NCBI RefSeq assembly: GCF_964275005.1
Contig: NC_092702.1
Coordinates: forward strand, 34,817,316 to 34,881,315
Origin: Diadema setosum
Lineage: Eukaryota > Echinodermata > Echinoidea > Diadematoida > Diadematidae
Length of the DNA: 64,000 bases
Reading direction: 5' to 3'
Shown here: positions 34,695-47,600 of the stretch, in pieces
Position numbering within the stretch: the stretch's first letter is position 1
How the letters are laid out: each line of letters begins with the position of its first letter
Position numbers and translations under genes: made by a program
Notes under the pieces: model-generated
What the model saw: the letters and a program-made list of their open reading frames with translations, nothing else
Database searches by the model: none
What the model was told of the DNA's origin: nothing

Positions 34695-34920
34695 CCGTAT
34701 ACAATATGCTTCATATAGCCTGAAGTGCAACTTTTTTCCCATGCTTTTTGACATAAAATGCGTTTTTTACACCAATAATAATATCTGGTGGCAATTATAT
34801 GCCATTCATGTTATGAGTAATGAAATTCCCAATCCATTCCCGTTTGAATTATGAAAATCCGTAAAATACTTTTTGAGATACATCCAAAAATGTTAGGGGG
34901 GAACTTACTTTTTTTGCTGA

Positions 34921-34954
<34 letters not shown>

Positions 34955-34956
34955 CT

Positions 34957-35060
34957 GGTGCGAGAAGATAAAAGCATTCGTGGACGTAGCTAGTGATCAA
35001 CGTATGTGTTTATTGCCGAGCTTTCGGTCTTATTAAGGCCTTCATCAGGGCTGTGAAATG
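34957..35060 (-). repeat. Repeat fragment with hammerhead-core-like motif
   Basis: On the minus strand, CTGATGA (35048-35042) is followed by a GGCCTT..AAGACC near-complementary pair and GAAA (35025-35022), the spacing of a hammerhead ribozyme core around stem II. GCTCGGCAATAAACAC follows. I cannot see a stem III or a cleavage site, so activity is not claimed. Penelope-like retroelements are known to carry hammerhead motifs, so this may be a fragment of one. Confidence 0.35.
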
Positions 35061-35220
35061 ATAAAAATGACTCACTCGTATATGGCTGCACTCGTAACAA
35101 TATAAATTCAACCAACGTGAGTCTATAATGACTATGTCATCAACGAATCCGTAGTTACATAACAGAATACAATAATGATATACATAATTAAGTTCATATT
35201 ATTGAATGTATTTCATAAAA

Positions 35221-35354
35221 ATATATCAAACTGAACATTGTCGTGTTATTGGTTGCAATGAGGGTATACAACAAAAACGCCAATTTAATATCTTCATGTT
35301 TTGTTGTATACCGTCATTACAACCAATAACATGGGAATGTTCAGTTTGATATAT
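35221..35354. repeat. Palindrome with 56-bp arms
   Basis: ATATATCAAACTGAACATT..GGTATACAACAAAA (35221-35276) is inverted at about 35299-35354, about 51 of 56 bases matching, around a loop of about 22 bp. Confidence 0.85.
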
Positions 35355-35372
35355 AAATATATATAAATATAT

Positions 35373-35431
<59 letters not shown>

Positions 35432-35519
35432 GTAAGAAAAGAGGAAGACGTAGAGTTGTAATGCATTTTGACAGTCCAACAGTTCTATTTATTCAGACCA
35501 AGTATCATTATATATATAC

Positions 35520-35557
<38 letters not shown>

Positions 35558-35577
35558 ATATACGTATATATATATAC

Positions 35578-35622
<45 letters not shown>

Positions 35623-35637
35623 TGATATATTGATATA

Positions 35638-35680
<43 letters not shown>

Positions 35681-35775
35681 GTATATATAGAGAGAGAGAG
35701 AGAGAGAAAGAGAGGGAGAGAGAGAGGGAGGGAGAGAGGGGGAGAGAGAAAGAGGAGGGAGAGAGAGGGAGATAG
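35355..35775. repeat. (TA)n blocks followed by (GA)n
   Basis: Long TA runs at about 35369-35430, 35511-35560, 35578-35617 and 35640-35680 with small interruptions (ACGTATA), then GA/GGA repeats at 35689-35772. Only about 80 bp of complex sequence lies between the first two TA blocks. Confidence 0.95.
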
Positions 35776-36374
35776 AAATAGGAAACCTAAAATGCCAGCT
35801 ATACATGGACATACACGATAACTATGACGATAAAATAGAATATAGAATGAAAATCATTACAAACGGTGTGATGATCATGGTGAAAATAAAAACTCATTCT
35901 GAAGTTCACATAAAATGTCGAGCAAAAGAAAAATTTTTACATAATAAAACCTGATCATGAAGATATCAGTAAAAGTCACCTTAATTGATTTAATGGACAA
36001 AATCACTTTTGCTTATAATTTTATGTGTGTGGAAATTTAGAAATTGAACGCTCAGTAGTTGTGAAAATCGATCACTCAAAAAAGAAATTGAAAGTGCTTT
36101 GATGTGCTTACCTGCATCCTATGATATCACACTAATTTTAATGCACATAGTTTAGAAATTTGATTTTGTGCCCAAACCCAAAATTGAATGCTTAAATGCA
36201 ATGTGAACATTGTGACCATTGATTTGGGTGCCTATAACATAAAAACGAATTTGAACGCACTAAACATGAAATCGTTTTGATCTTTGAACATGCACATAAA
36301 ATCAAGATGGATAACACTTTTGCGAAATTGGGGGAAATTGGGGAAAACCTACAGTCCGAAAATACAGTTATTGT
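35776..36374. other. no gene seen
   Basis: AT-rich sequence without bounded repeats or coding signal. Confidence 0.5.
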
Positions 36375-36635
36375 GTAAAGAGGAAGCTTCCCCATATATA
36401 CATATCGATTGAGGGAATGCAACAATATCAGTAAGACACATTAATGACATTTGAGGAAAATCGTACAATCCAATCAAAAAGTCTTGGTGACGCCATTGCT
36501 GGATAAGAAGACTACTACAGCTCGTGACGTCACTGCATATCAACGATACAAAGAAAATATAAAACGAATTCCATAAAATTCCATTTGTTATGAAAAGTAC
36601 ATCTTCCTTTGACTTATTACTGATATATTCTTCTC
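36375..36635. repeat. Solo arm of a long-TIR element (46136 family)
   Basis: Aligns with one arm of 46136-46771: the order GAATGCAACAATAT, ACATTTGAGGAAAATCG, GCTGGATAAGAAGACTACTAC, GTGACGTCA, GAAAATATAAA, GTACATCTTCCTTTGAC is the same. The opposite arm is missing; the next recognisable sequence is the LINE fragment starting about 10 bp later. Confidence 0.7.
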
Positions 36636-36644
36636 TCTTCCATT

Positions 36645-37187
36645 CCTTCAACTCAATTGGATCGTGTACAGCGACTTCAAAATTGGGCAGCCCGATTAAT
36701 GTTTCAGGTTTCTAGGGACTACCCATCTCAGCCACTTCTGAAGTTGTTGCACTGGCTTCCTTTGAAGCAACGGATAATTTTCAAACTAGTTTTGTTTGTC
36801 TATAAAATCCTCAACAATCAAGCTCCGAAATATCTAGACGCCTGTTTGACTTTATATACACCTACTAGAAATTTGAGGTCATCTAGTGATCCACTTCGTC
36901 TCACATACTCTGTTACTCGCACCTTAGCCGGTGATAGGACATCTACTGTGTCTGCTTCAAAGCACTGGAACAATTTACCACTTACCGTTAGACAGTCTCC
37001 ATCAGTCAGTGTTTTCAAAAAAGCCTTGAAACACATCTTTTTAGTAGCAACTAGTTCGTAGCTGTAACATTTATCCAATTACACATACTGTCGTACATGC
37101 TTTGAATTGATTGTAAGCGCTTTGGGTCTTGTGGGAAAAGCGCACTATAAATAATAGTAATAATGATAATAATAATAATATTATATT
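36645..37187 (+). mobile_element. CR1/L2-like LINE, ORF2 C-terminus and 3' tail
   Basis: An open frame from about 36645 to the TAG at 37059-37061 reads LDRVQRLQNWAARL, LLKLLHWLPLKQRIIFKL, ASKHWNNLPLTVRQS and FKKALKHIFL, the usual C-terminal order of CR1/L2-type reverse-transcriptase polyproteins after the RT domain. It is followed by a GCGCACTATAAATAATA end and an AATAAT-repeat tail. It is 5'-truncated: the RT catalytic core and endonuclease are absent. The intact frame over about 135 codons suggests a fairly recent copy. Confidence 0.85.
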
Positions 37188-37559
37188 ATGAAAAATATAA
37201 TCCCCCATGCTCTCTGAGAGAGGTAAGTCAGATACTCTTTGTATTATGGTAGGAAAATTAAATTTTGCGGAATGTTCTTTATATTTTCTTTATACTACAC
37301 GTGACGCGTGTATTAAACAAGTCAGCTGTTGAAGGGTTCCCACGCGATGGCGGCACCGAACAGAAATTCACGAGGCTTTTGAATGTGAGGGTTTTCCGCT
37401 TTACCCTATATTCACACAATCCACATGCCTATTTGGGAAGTGGTTCTTCATCGAGAAATGTAAAATTAAATCAAATATATGAAATGTAATGAGTGCATGT
37501 AAACAGGCGGACATTCAATCGAACTGCGCAACAGTTCCTACGACAATGAAAGCAACAAA
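37188..37559. other. no gene seen
   Basis: Spacer between two LINE remnants. No coding or repeat signal is assigned. Confidence 0.45.
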
Positions 37560-38932
37560 GTGATTATCTTGACTTTGTTTATCTTGGCGTACAGTTTGAG
37601 TATAATGGTTCTTTCAAGAAGGCAATCTCAAGGCAAGTAGTGCAGACCAGAAAAGCTCTTTACAGTATGATGACTAAAGCGGAGCAAATGCAGCTGTCAG
37701 TTGATATTCAATGTCACTTATTTGACCATTTGATATTGCCTATATCTTATTGTATATGGTAGTGAAGTCTGTGGATATGAAGATGTAAAGCAAATTGAAG
37801 TTTTTCATAAGAAATTCTTTAGAACTTTATTATCAGTAAGTTCATCTACCACAGACTGTATGGTTTATGGAGAAACTGGTCGAGGATTGATTTTAAACCA
37901 TGTGATGTGTAGAGTTATTAATTTCTGGCTAAGAATATTGAGAGGCAAAGTGCAAGTGAATAAATATTCATACGTTCTATTGAAATTCATATCCGTCATT
38001 CATAAAGATGAAAAATTGGACTTTAACTCCCCATGGTTAAGATTCATTGGAGACACACTTAATCAAGCTGGTCTATCAAATGTTTGGTTAGGCCAAAATG
38101 GAAATTTTAGAATGTGTTTAAACGCTAACTTGCTAAAACTAAGACTGAATGATATTTTTTGTTGGGAATGGGGAGTCGCAGTATGGTCAAACCGTGTTTG
38201 CACAAATTATAGAATATTTAAAAGCAACCATGTTTTTGAAAAATTATCTCATCACCCTAAATAAATCTGATGCTTTTAGTTTATTTAAGTTTTGGTGTAG
38301 ATCGCATAAATTACCTATAAACAATGGTCGATTTAATGCAAACATGTCACATTGTGATATAGAGTGCACACGCTTGTCGTCTCACATAGGAGATGAGTTT
38401 ATTTTTGTTTGCCCTTATTTCCAAAGGGAGAGACGTTTGTATTTGCCCCAAAAGTTAACCAAAATTAGGTTTCCAAGTGCTTTGCACATGACAGAGCTTT
38501 TTGACACCAAAAGTACCTCTCAGTTAAAGACTTAGCAAGATTTACTCGTCTTATCATGTCCCAGTTTTCTAAAAACAGTGAAAAAGATAATCACCCAAGC
38601 ACCTTGCATAGATAGTACAAAAAGAGTTGGTCCTACACAGACACGTAGCGGTAGGTTAGTGAAGCAACCTTCTTTGTTAAATTTGTAGTACAGTACATGC
38701 ATTCTGCTATTTACATGTAGATTGTCTGTGTATCTTTTTAGTTTACTCATGTCTTATTATTATCTTGTATATCTTTTGTGTCGTTATGTGTAATTGTATT
38801 CACTGGTTTGTTATATTGTTATTTATATTCTTTGTTTGTACTCTCATACCCCGAGAGGGGGTCGAAAGAGTCAATAAAATTCATTCATTTATTCATTCAT
38901 TCATTCATTCATTCATTCATTCATTCATTCAA
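37560..38932 (+). mobile_element. Second LINE type, ORF2 C-terminus, frameshifted, ATTC tail
   Basis: Three frames carry consecutive parts: DFVYLGVQFEYNGSFKKAI (from 37571), then YGSEVCGYEDVKQIEVFHKK (from about 37755), then FKFWCRSHKLPINNGRFNAN and GDEFIFVCPYFQRERRLYL (to about 38445). This is the region after the RT core of a different non-LTR clade from the 36645 copy. Frameshifts lie near 37745 and 38240, so it is dead. AATAAA at 38873-38878 and an ATTC tetranucleotide tail to 38932 mark the 3' end. Confidence 0.82.
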
Positions 38933-40270
38933 TCATAGTGAATTACTGAAGTTGGTGGGTATGAAGCAAAAGTCCAATAAGACTGTCGCGGGTTGTGTAC
39001 ATACAAGTACTTTGTACTCATTGGTGACCACTGTGCCCAGCAAACTATACCGGTAATCAGCCCATCGACAGAGTCACTCGTACGTTACGGCTATTCAACA
39101 CATTGGACCAATCACAAAAGTTAGCGAAACTTCACTCCCATTTCTTTCTTTTTCTTCTAGTTTGACACTTCCTCGCGTACGCCGATTACACCGACTCAAT
39201 CGCCAAGGAATAGTTTTCATATTTCGACAGATCGTGGATGAAAGTTGAAACTCTTGTTATCGATTGGTCGCGAGCACGTGAGATTTCTTCGATAACACGA
39301 TAGAAACCAGTTAGCAACGACCACATTTTTACGATCAACCAAGCAAACGATACTAGCAGTTACCAGCGCGTGCATCGCGGATAGAGAAGCGTGTACGCTT
39401 GGATCACGCGCACTAGTAGTACCCCGTTCTACTTTTTGCGACTGAAAAGCTCCCCCACACGTAAATCAATTGGGGATGATATGAACATGTTTGGTGTGTT
39501 CATCTAGCGGAGTACGGCTTGTAGCCGTTTTCGTGCACGAAATTGTCGTGTCGCTGAGCTGTGTATCTGACGTAGAGTCTGCGACCTGTAAATAGTGGGG
39601 CTAGTTCAGTGGATCACAGCTCTGCTCGAAGGTGGAAGCTGGCTGATGGCAGCCCGTGGGGAATGCCTGCGGGGATTGATGCTGATACATCTCCTCAAAG
39701 TGTAACGGTTACGCTTGTGTCTTTTGCTGTCGCTTATCATTTACCTCTCTCGACTAAATACTTCGATCCAATGTTAAATTTCGGTCGCAACATGTGCAGA
39801 ATGGTTGATTCGAAACTTCAGTGTCGTGTAACAAGCTCGCTCTCACCTCCAGCCAAGGACACTTTGGTTTGACTCCCACTGACATTCTTTGGACAGCTCA
39901 TTCTCATCTCCGTCGAATCGAGCGCGAGGAAGAAGAAGCTTTGAACTTCGCGGCGGCTCAAGCTCGCTGAGAGTGAGACCCCTTCTTCTTGTCGCGTTTG
40001 GCCCTGACTGCACCCGATGTTATCACATTTCATCCGTAGTTTGGTCATCAATGACAACAGCCAAGCAACCAGTATTCCTTCCAAGAAAGTTCCATTTGTT
40101 GTGTCACATGTGGATTAGTTGAATTTTTATTTAGACGTTTGTTTTAGTTAAAAACAAACAAACAAACCCCCAAACCTTGGCCTATTTCTTCCTACTGGTT
40201 AACGTTAGGCATCACTTCTTCTGAGACAATTTGCACTCCCCCAGCACTGTCGATTCGGCAAGGATTAACG
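38933..40270 (+). promoter_or_regulatory. 5' flank and leader of the PDE11-like gene
   Basis: The stretch 39050-40030 is more CpG-rich than the neighbourhood and lacks bounded repeats, as expected around a promoter or 5' exon. CTGACGTAG at 39568 resembles a CRE half-site. No start site can be fixed. An AAACAAAC run lies at 40149-40172 in the probable leader. Confidence 0.35.
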
Positions 40271-40725
40271 ATGGCTACCGCTGCAAAAAGTGTAACGAGA
40301 GAAGAGGTTGAAAAGTTTCTCGAAGCAAATCGCGATGTCGCTAGCGACATATTCGTCTCGAAGGCAACGCCAGAAATGGTTGATCAGTGGCTATCTAAAC
40401 ATGCCAATTCAGTCCACAGGCAAGCAGATTCTGGGCCTGAAATGAGTTCATGGCCAGATGTTTCGATGAAACTGAACGAGAAAGGGGTGTTTCAATCGTT
40501 GCGCAAATCATTCAACATTTCTGGGGGCAAAAGCCTGAAGCATCTGTTGTCACCCCGGCGTCGCAAGTCGACCCTGAAAAGGAATAAATCGGCTCTCAGG
40601 CAACTTGACGAGAAGGAGCTCTTCATGGAGCTGATAAGAGACATTGCAGACGAGCTGGATCTTAACACACTCTGTCACAAAATTTTGATGAATGTCAGCA
40701 TCTTGACAAATGGAGACAGATGCAG
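40271..40725 (+). CDS. PDE11-like exon 1 (aa 1-152 start)
   Basis: The ATG has a good context (ACGATGG, A at -3). Ends at TGCAG|GTAATT, phase 2, splitting the Ser of DRCS. The frame in genomic DNA runs three codons into the intron before a stop. Confidence 0.88.
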
Positions 40726-41630
40726 GTAATTCTGGTAGTGTTATGTAGAGTGTGACGTCTGGAGGCATGAAAAAGTCAAAATTTTAAGTAACATTCAAAA
40801 TGTTTTTTTTTTATTATTTGTTAAATTTGATTGGTACTTTAATTGTACAGTTTACTGAAAGAAGTGGCAAAAATGTATTTTTCAAGTGAAGCTCACTAGT
40901 CTTACTCTAGTGAGATTTCCTTCTTTGTGATGAATTCGTTTGGTGCCTGTCTATTGGGATGTTGAATAGATTCTACATTAAGTACAGTAGTATCTACTAA
41001 CGTTAGAAATCTATGCAGAGAAATAGGGATAGGGTCTAACGTTAGATTCTCTAGTTCATCTAGTTGCTATCTAGATGTTCCTATAGTCATTAGAGTTTCT
41101 AGATCAATAAAGTGATTGATCAGTTTGAATACACATCATGGGGTGTAATAAATATCAGTATCAAATCATGTTTGCTAGGTTTGTAAACTCTTGTTAACTT
41201 GTGTTTCAGTATTGCTGTTACACTTGTATGTTTGATGTTTATCCTGAAGCTTTCAATGATGCTTTATAAAAAAAAAAAAAAAGTGTTCTTGTTTTTCACC
41301 CATTGTCATCATGTCAATTTCTTGTACATATTGACATCCCTTTTGATTCAATGACACACCTAGTAGAGTTAGAAAAAAGAAAGAAAGAAAGAAGAAAAAA
41401 AAAAAGCTTTCAATGCTAAATGACTGGCTGATGCAAAGTTCAATCGAGTAATCATGCTTTGAATGGTGTGCTTTAGTAGAGTCAAGGCTCCAATTAGATC
41501 ATTTGTGGTTAGATAAGGATTTGCTCCCACACAGTAGCAATTTCCTGCTGCCAGATGTGTAATCTACGTTTTCCGCTTCATGATTTGTTAGCATATGTGT
41601 GCTCTCCAAAAAATACTGTTAATTTGTTAG

Positions 41631-41664
<34 letters not shown>

Positions 41665-44600
41665 GAAATATAAATAAAACACTATCAAAGGAGACAAAAG
41701 TCAAGCCTACATGTTTTGTTTTGAATTCATCAGCCTTGATGCCTGATAAATTTCATAGGACATGTTGCTAGGCTGGGAAGAGCTAGGGTATTCTTGCTGA
41801 CCTACGGAAGTATCTACAACTTTTTTTTTTATATTTTTAATGTGGCATGCAATAAATTCAAAGAGACATTGAGAGGCGTAATGTGTTCAACTCAAAATGA
41901 AGCTGTGTTTTGAAAAACCATCAAAAAGAAAGGATTGTGATCCTCCCTCTCCCCCTTGATTAACTGAAGATTTTTTTTTTTTTCATTACAGGTGAACTTT
42001 CCACCATGTTCAGATATTTTTTTTTTTCATTCTTTTTTAATCAAATATTTTATATCTTGAACACTAAGCAAATTAGGTACCGGTTGGTCTCTGTGCTGCC
42101 AAATTAATGTGATTCTTCCATGCTTCTTAGTTGACATGATCTATTTGTTGATTAATTTTACTTTAAACCAGTTCATGTGATCAAGACAACAGGAATTGAT
42201 TTTATAATGTGTGGATATTACAAATACATGTCTAGTTTATCATTCTTATTTCAATTAGTGTATTATTTGGCAAACTTTTATCAGAACATTTTTTTTTCCA
42301 TTCATCTATCTTTATAATTCTGGTGTATTGTAAGTACACAAAAAGCAGTTTGCTTCTCCCCAGTACAGATAATTTTTCAGTGTAGGTGCCCTGGTGGAGA
42401 TACATATTTTTTTCTGCATTATGCATTTTGCAACTTATGCATGTTTTTCATAGTAATATTGAATAATTGTTTCAAACTGTTTGCTCAACAGTCATGTAAA
42501 TACTGGCACAATGCAATCAATATGTGTAAACAGTGCTTTTCACAATTTTCCTCTGTGGAAACATGAGAACATCTAACAGCTGACACACAGCATGTTTCTT
42601 CCTGGTGAGGAAAGCTTGATATTTGCTGCACCTCTGACACCGTCAGTTTCTCATTGGTTGATCTCTGATCCCAGTGGAAGCCAGTTTAGTTGTGCTTCCC
42701 TGAATGTACAGTTTACATCCCTTACAGCAGTTGTAGGAGGTATGATAGTGGTTTATTTCTCCCAAAGCAGCTTCAAAGAGCACTTTGGGCAAGGATTCTC
42801 ATGGAAGCTCTTAGCTTAACATAAATCACACAGGATGCCTCTTTCTAGGGGAAATGAAACTGTGCTGGAACATGTCAAAACATTCATGGAATGGTGTGTA
42901 TCACATGGGAAATGAGGGTGTTGAAAATATCAGTTGTCGTTATAGTTTTGGAGTGCAATGTAAATCATTTCATGTACTCCTGGTTTCTCAGAGAAGACCT
43001 CATTTCAGACTTGTCAAGATATATTGCCATCTCTAGTAGAGCTTGGAGTAATATCAAATTGTGACTCTTTGTGGCACTCAATCCTCTTGCTCCCCTTATC
43101 CTCCCCCCCCCAAAAAAAAAAAAACACACACACACACACACAAAAACAAACAAGAAGATAAGAAACATGAATTGGTAGATAGCCCATACTCTTATGGTTT
43201 TGTATTCATCTTACTACTTACCTACTAGTGCATGTTTTTATCAATTTCAACACTTGGTGGATGGGAATTCACAGATTATTGTCAAATTACTAATTTTTCT
43301 TGTTTTTGATTATTTACAGCTGTAGCTACTTATAGTATGGGACAACTGACTGCCAGGTCCTTTGCTATAACTAAAGGAGATGAAAGTTATGCATCCAGCC
43401 TTATGATGTACACCCAGAGAAACTAGTACTGGCAAGAAATGTGGTCATCTGCATGCAGTTCAAAATCATGTTTCAAAAAATTTGCATTGAGGACAAACAT
43501 ATTGCATGTACACGAGAGAGGTGATACTGGATATGTCAGCAAATCCCCTGATGTAGTTTGCTCTGCAAGTCTCGTAGTTACAGTTCAGTTTATTTTCAGG
43601 GCAGTTTGATAAACCACAGACCTGATCTGCAGTGTGTGACTTGAGGTGTATCAATTCAAATATACTTCAAATTTGCTGTAGGTGTTCCCTCATGAATTCA
43701 TATCAGTTGCAATAAAAACATAAATTTGTTTTGTGCAATTGAATACCACCAAAGAAACTATGCCATCAGTTTTTGTTGCGTGAGACATCACTGCTTACAC
43801 AGTGAGTGCTTAACATTGTGTTGATTCTCTCTCATATATAATCAATGACAATGACTTCTTAAGTGCCGTCCACATTGCAAATGAAATTCTGCGAAGTTAG
43901 AAATTTTGTAAAGTTTGCTATAAAGCAACTTTATGACACCACCCCCCCCCCCATGCACTCCATGCAAAGTTTTCTGCTACAAATGGAATGTGAACACACA
44001 CCGCGGAAAAATCACAAAGTTTGTCATGTGACATCCTCACACTTCCCCTTCACTTCTCGAGACTCCGCAAGAATTGTGAATACACGGTACATGTGTACTA
44101 ATACTATGGATGGGAGTGATATGAATACCGTTGGTATGTTTGATTCTTGTGATGCTGCTAACCCTAGAATACTTAGTACTGTATGGGGGAAAGGATGATA
44201 GGCACCTATGTCTTGAATACTAATAGCGAGCACATTATTGATACTCTCGTGCTCATTAAATATTGTGTACACTGCATTGTTCTATTTAAGTATTAAAGGT
44301 CGTCATTAGAATTTAATATAATCAATCACCCTTAGACTGGTCAGTATCGGAATAATGGACAAGAATAACACCCACTAAACTGATAATGATTATGATTAGA
44401 TGAAGTTTCTCTGTTATGTGGCCTATGTTTGTGGAGGCAAGACAAAAAATTGAGGGTGAAAATGAAAGCAAGAGAGAGTATGTCAGCTACACAATGGGGG
44501 TGGGGGGAGGTGGGGGTGGGGGAAATCTAAAAGGACACAAACAACATCGGCATATATTGACCATACCGACTGTGGAAGGTATGCCTGTGTACTGTGTGGG

Positions 44601-47600
44601 AAGAGTAACGATAGCATCAATACAAGTGTTGTAACACAATTAACCTCTTGATCTTGCCGGGGAATATCATATACAGTGTACCTCAAAAATGTGAATCAAC
44701 ATTCATTCTCTTCACCTACAATATGGTGGAATCTGATGATCTGGTAACAAAGATTTGTGTAGCCTTTCATGTTTACGATTAACAAAGTACTGGTAACAGT
44801 AACAGATTTGAAGAAGAAATTTAGAGTGTATGCAGAGAAGAGGTATGATGTATTGGAATAAACAAATGCATGACATCATGAGCGCTTGTAGTCGTGGTGT
44901 CGGAACTAAACCGAACTGTATGCTGGGACCATCCCTCATGCATGTGCAGATCATAGCAAAATTTTGCGAGGTGTGAAATTTTGTGAAGTTTTGTTGCAGT
45001 GTCCATTCTTGTTGCAGTGTGAATGGACACTTATTATTTTGTAAAGTTTCTCTCTGTCAAATTTCCCAATGGGAATGGCCCTTTTGTGTTGTAGCCTTGA
45101 CTCACTCCATGCAGTGTGGTGTCTGTATAAACAGACCCGTTCCCACTGTGCTGTCATTGCAGGCCTGCCTCTTCTGATCCAAAGTGACCATGGTGTAACC
45201 AACTGATGTCTGTCTGATGAATGACATCAGTGACAGTGGAACAAAACACAGTTTGTGCCCCCCCCCCAAAAAAAAAAAAAAAATCTTGAAAATAAAACAG
45301 ATGAATAAAAACAAAAACAAGAAAATTACAATGGGAATGCCGATTGAAATACGCAATTCACATTGTTATTTGAAAGCTGATGCCTGAATTGTTAAAGATA
45401 ATACCAGGTACTTTGTAGTGAAAAGGGTGCAGCCAGGCAGAGTTAGTCTTGTATAGGCTACCTACTGTACAGTATGTGCACATGCAGCCAATGCTGTCAT
45501 AATCTACTATGAAAGTGGAAAATTTTCGCGGTGTTGAAATTTTCGTACATTTCGCGCAATAAGAAACTAGCGCAAAAATAAAAGCATGCGAATATTTTTG
45601 CATGCCATATGTTCCATAATAGTTGATGTCTTTATTCCGCGGAATTAAAAACATGCGAAAATCTTCTTGCCGGACTGAGCGCGAAAAATTAGTCACGCAA
45701 AAATATCCACTTTAGATCTGATAATTTAGAAGTGATAAACAATAAATTCATGCTGATCATTTACAGTTGAAAGTTAAGCAAGGAATTTATATAGCGGTAC
45801 CCAATAAATTCCATAACTTCAGTCATGTTTTAGTTTTCTCTTCACAGAAATCATAGCCAAAATTGACAATTTTACTTGTCTTTAAAGCAGAAGAAAAAAA
45901 GTTTTGAAAAGTGTTCTATAGCCTTGTGGTTCCCTGCAAGTTGCTGAAACAATGTCATTCATAGCGAACATCTCATCAATGCAAGCTTATTTGCTGCTTT
46001 TGTTTTTGTTTTTTAAAGAATAGCGTGCGCTATTTTATGTTAATCAATGCAAGTATTGAAATTCAAAATGGCCACTGACCTGTCTATAGTGGTCACTTTT
46101 GTTGTTTCCCTTTGGTGGAGGCTATAGACAGGTTTAAAAGACAAGTCCTCCTTCATATACATAAGGATTAAGAGAATGCAGCAATTTTAGTAGAGCACAT
46201 CAATGAAAATTTGAAGAAAATCAGCCAATCTATTCAAAAGTTTTGAATTTTTGAAGTTTCTGTGCAGTCACCGGTGGATGAGGACACTACTACAGCTTGT
46301 GATGTCATATGCGTAAAACAGTATAAAGAAAATATAAAGAAATTTAACCCGTTGAGGACGGTTTGATTTTGCTACAGCACGCATTTCCCATAGACGCTTG
46401 CCCGAGTATACTCGGGACTCGTCCTCAACATGTTTTCACTTTCCTCGCATAATTAAAGAGCACTTGACTTGCCTCTATCTAAAGGCAGGGGGAATAATAT
46501 TACCTATGGTCAGTAACGAGTCAAGGGAATGTGTACTTTTTTTCAAAAAATGAAATTTTGTTGAATTCTCTTTATATATTTTCCTAATATTGTTCTATGC
46601 ATGTGACATCATACACTGTAGCAGTCTTCTCATCCAGCAGTGACGGCACAGAAACCTAAAAAATTCATAACTTTTGAAAGGATTGTCTGATTTTCCTCAA
46701 ACTCTTGCTGATGTGCTCTACTAATATTGCTGCATTCACTCAATCCATGTAGAAGGTGGATTTGTCCTTTTACTGTAGTTTAAGTTGCAATCACTTCAAA
46801 TATCTTTATGAAAATGGCTCTGTGTCTGATACGATTTGTAGTTTGCTTGTAGGCTGGTTTTTTATTTTACAAAAATTTTACCTTCTTAATTGAACGGATA
46901 ACTTAACTATTAAACTGCAATTCCACACCAAGTTCTAACTGGCATTTGAGAATGCTATTACATTTAGGAGTGAAACCATAGTGTGACCCGCCACAACAAA
47001 AGGATCCAGAAGTCGGGGAGGATAATTTTCTGAAAATGACATGACATTATTCCCTTACTCTTCCACTGTATTTTCATAATATTACCCGACTCATGAGAGT
47101 ACTCGGTTGTGGAGATATCCATGATTTTGTTAGTGCATGTCGAGTGTTTTCGGAAATCAGCGTTTCGAGAAAACTGCCTTCAAAATTTTCCTTCCTACTC
47201 TATTATGATCAAGGGGAGGCAAGACAGTTTTCACCGCTTGACAAGAGAAGGTATGCTCCCAGCAACCTCCCTGATGTTCATTCAGGCTTAGTGCCAGCGG
47301 TCTAGCACGACCAATCAGTAACCAAGATGCCACCCACTGACCAATAAGATTGCTCCCTCGTTGCTAGGGGCGGAGTCTGGCTTCGGCGCTGAATCCAAAT
47401 CTTCGGACACATTTCTGTTCCGTTGAAAGTCGAAAACATCATGGCCCAGAAAAACCCTATTTTCTTGCCTTTCCTTTGATCATTTAGCTTCGAAATTTCA
47501 GCAGATAATAGACAATATATTAGACTGCAAAATTCTAAAAACAGAAATTACCATAGATTGTTTTGACCAATATTGATGATCCGACTTCAAACTCGATTTT

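Larger units (their letters stand above)
33651..34923 (-). mobile_element. Tc1/mariner element, internally deleted, long terminal repeats
   Basis: The ends are CACTCAGCAAAAAAAGTAAG and its complement, flanked by TA. The inverted arms run about 200 bp (33651-33850 and 34723-34923), including matching ATTTTTGGATATATCTCAAA-type and ACCA-ATAAT-ATATCTGGTGGC-type blocks. A minus-strand transposase C-terminal remnant lies inside, and the amino-terminal and first catalytic parts are missing. A second fold-back element is nested at 34451-34694. Confidence 0.88.

Noticed and set aside
35468..35821. Long frames of YIYIYI and RERERE on both strands
   Set aside because: Pure translation of TA and GA microsatellites.
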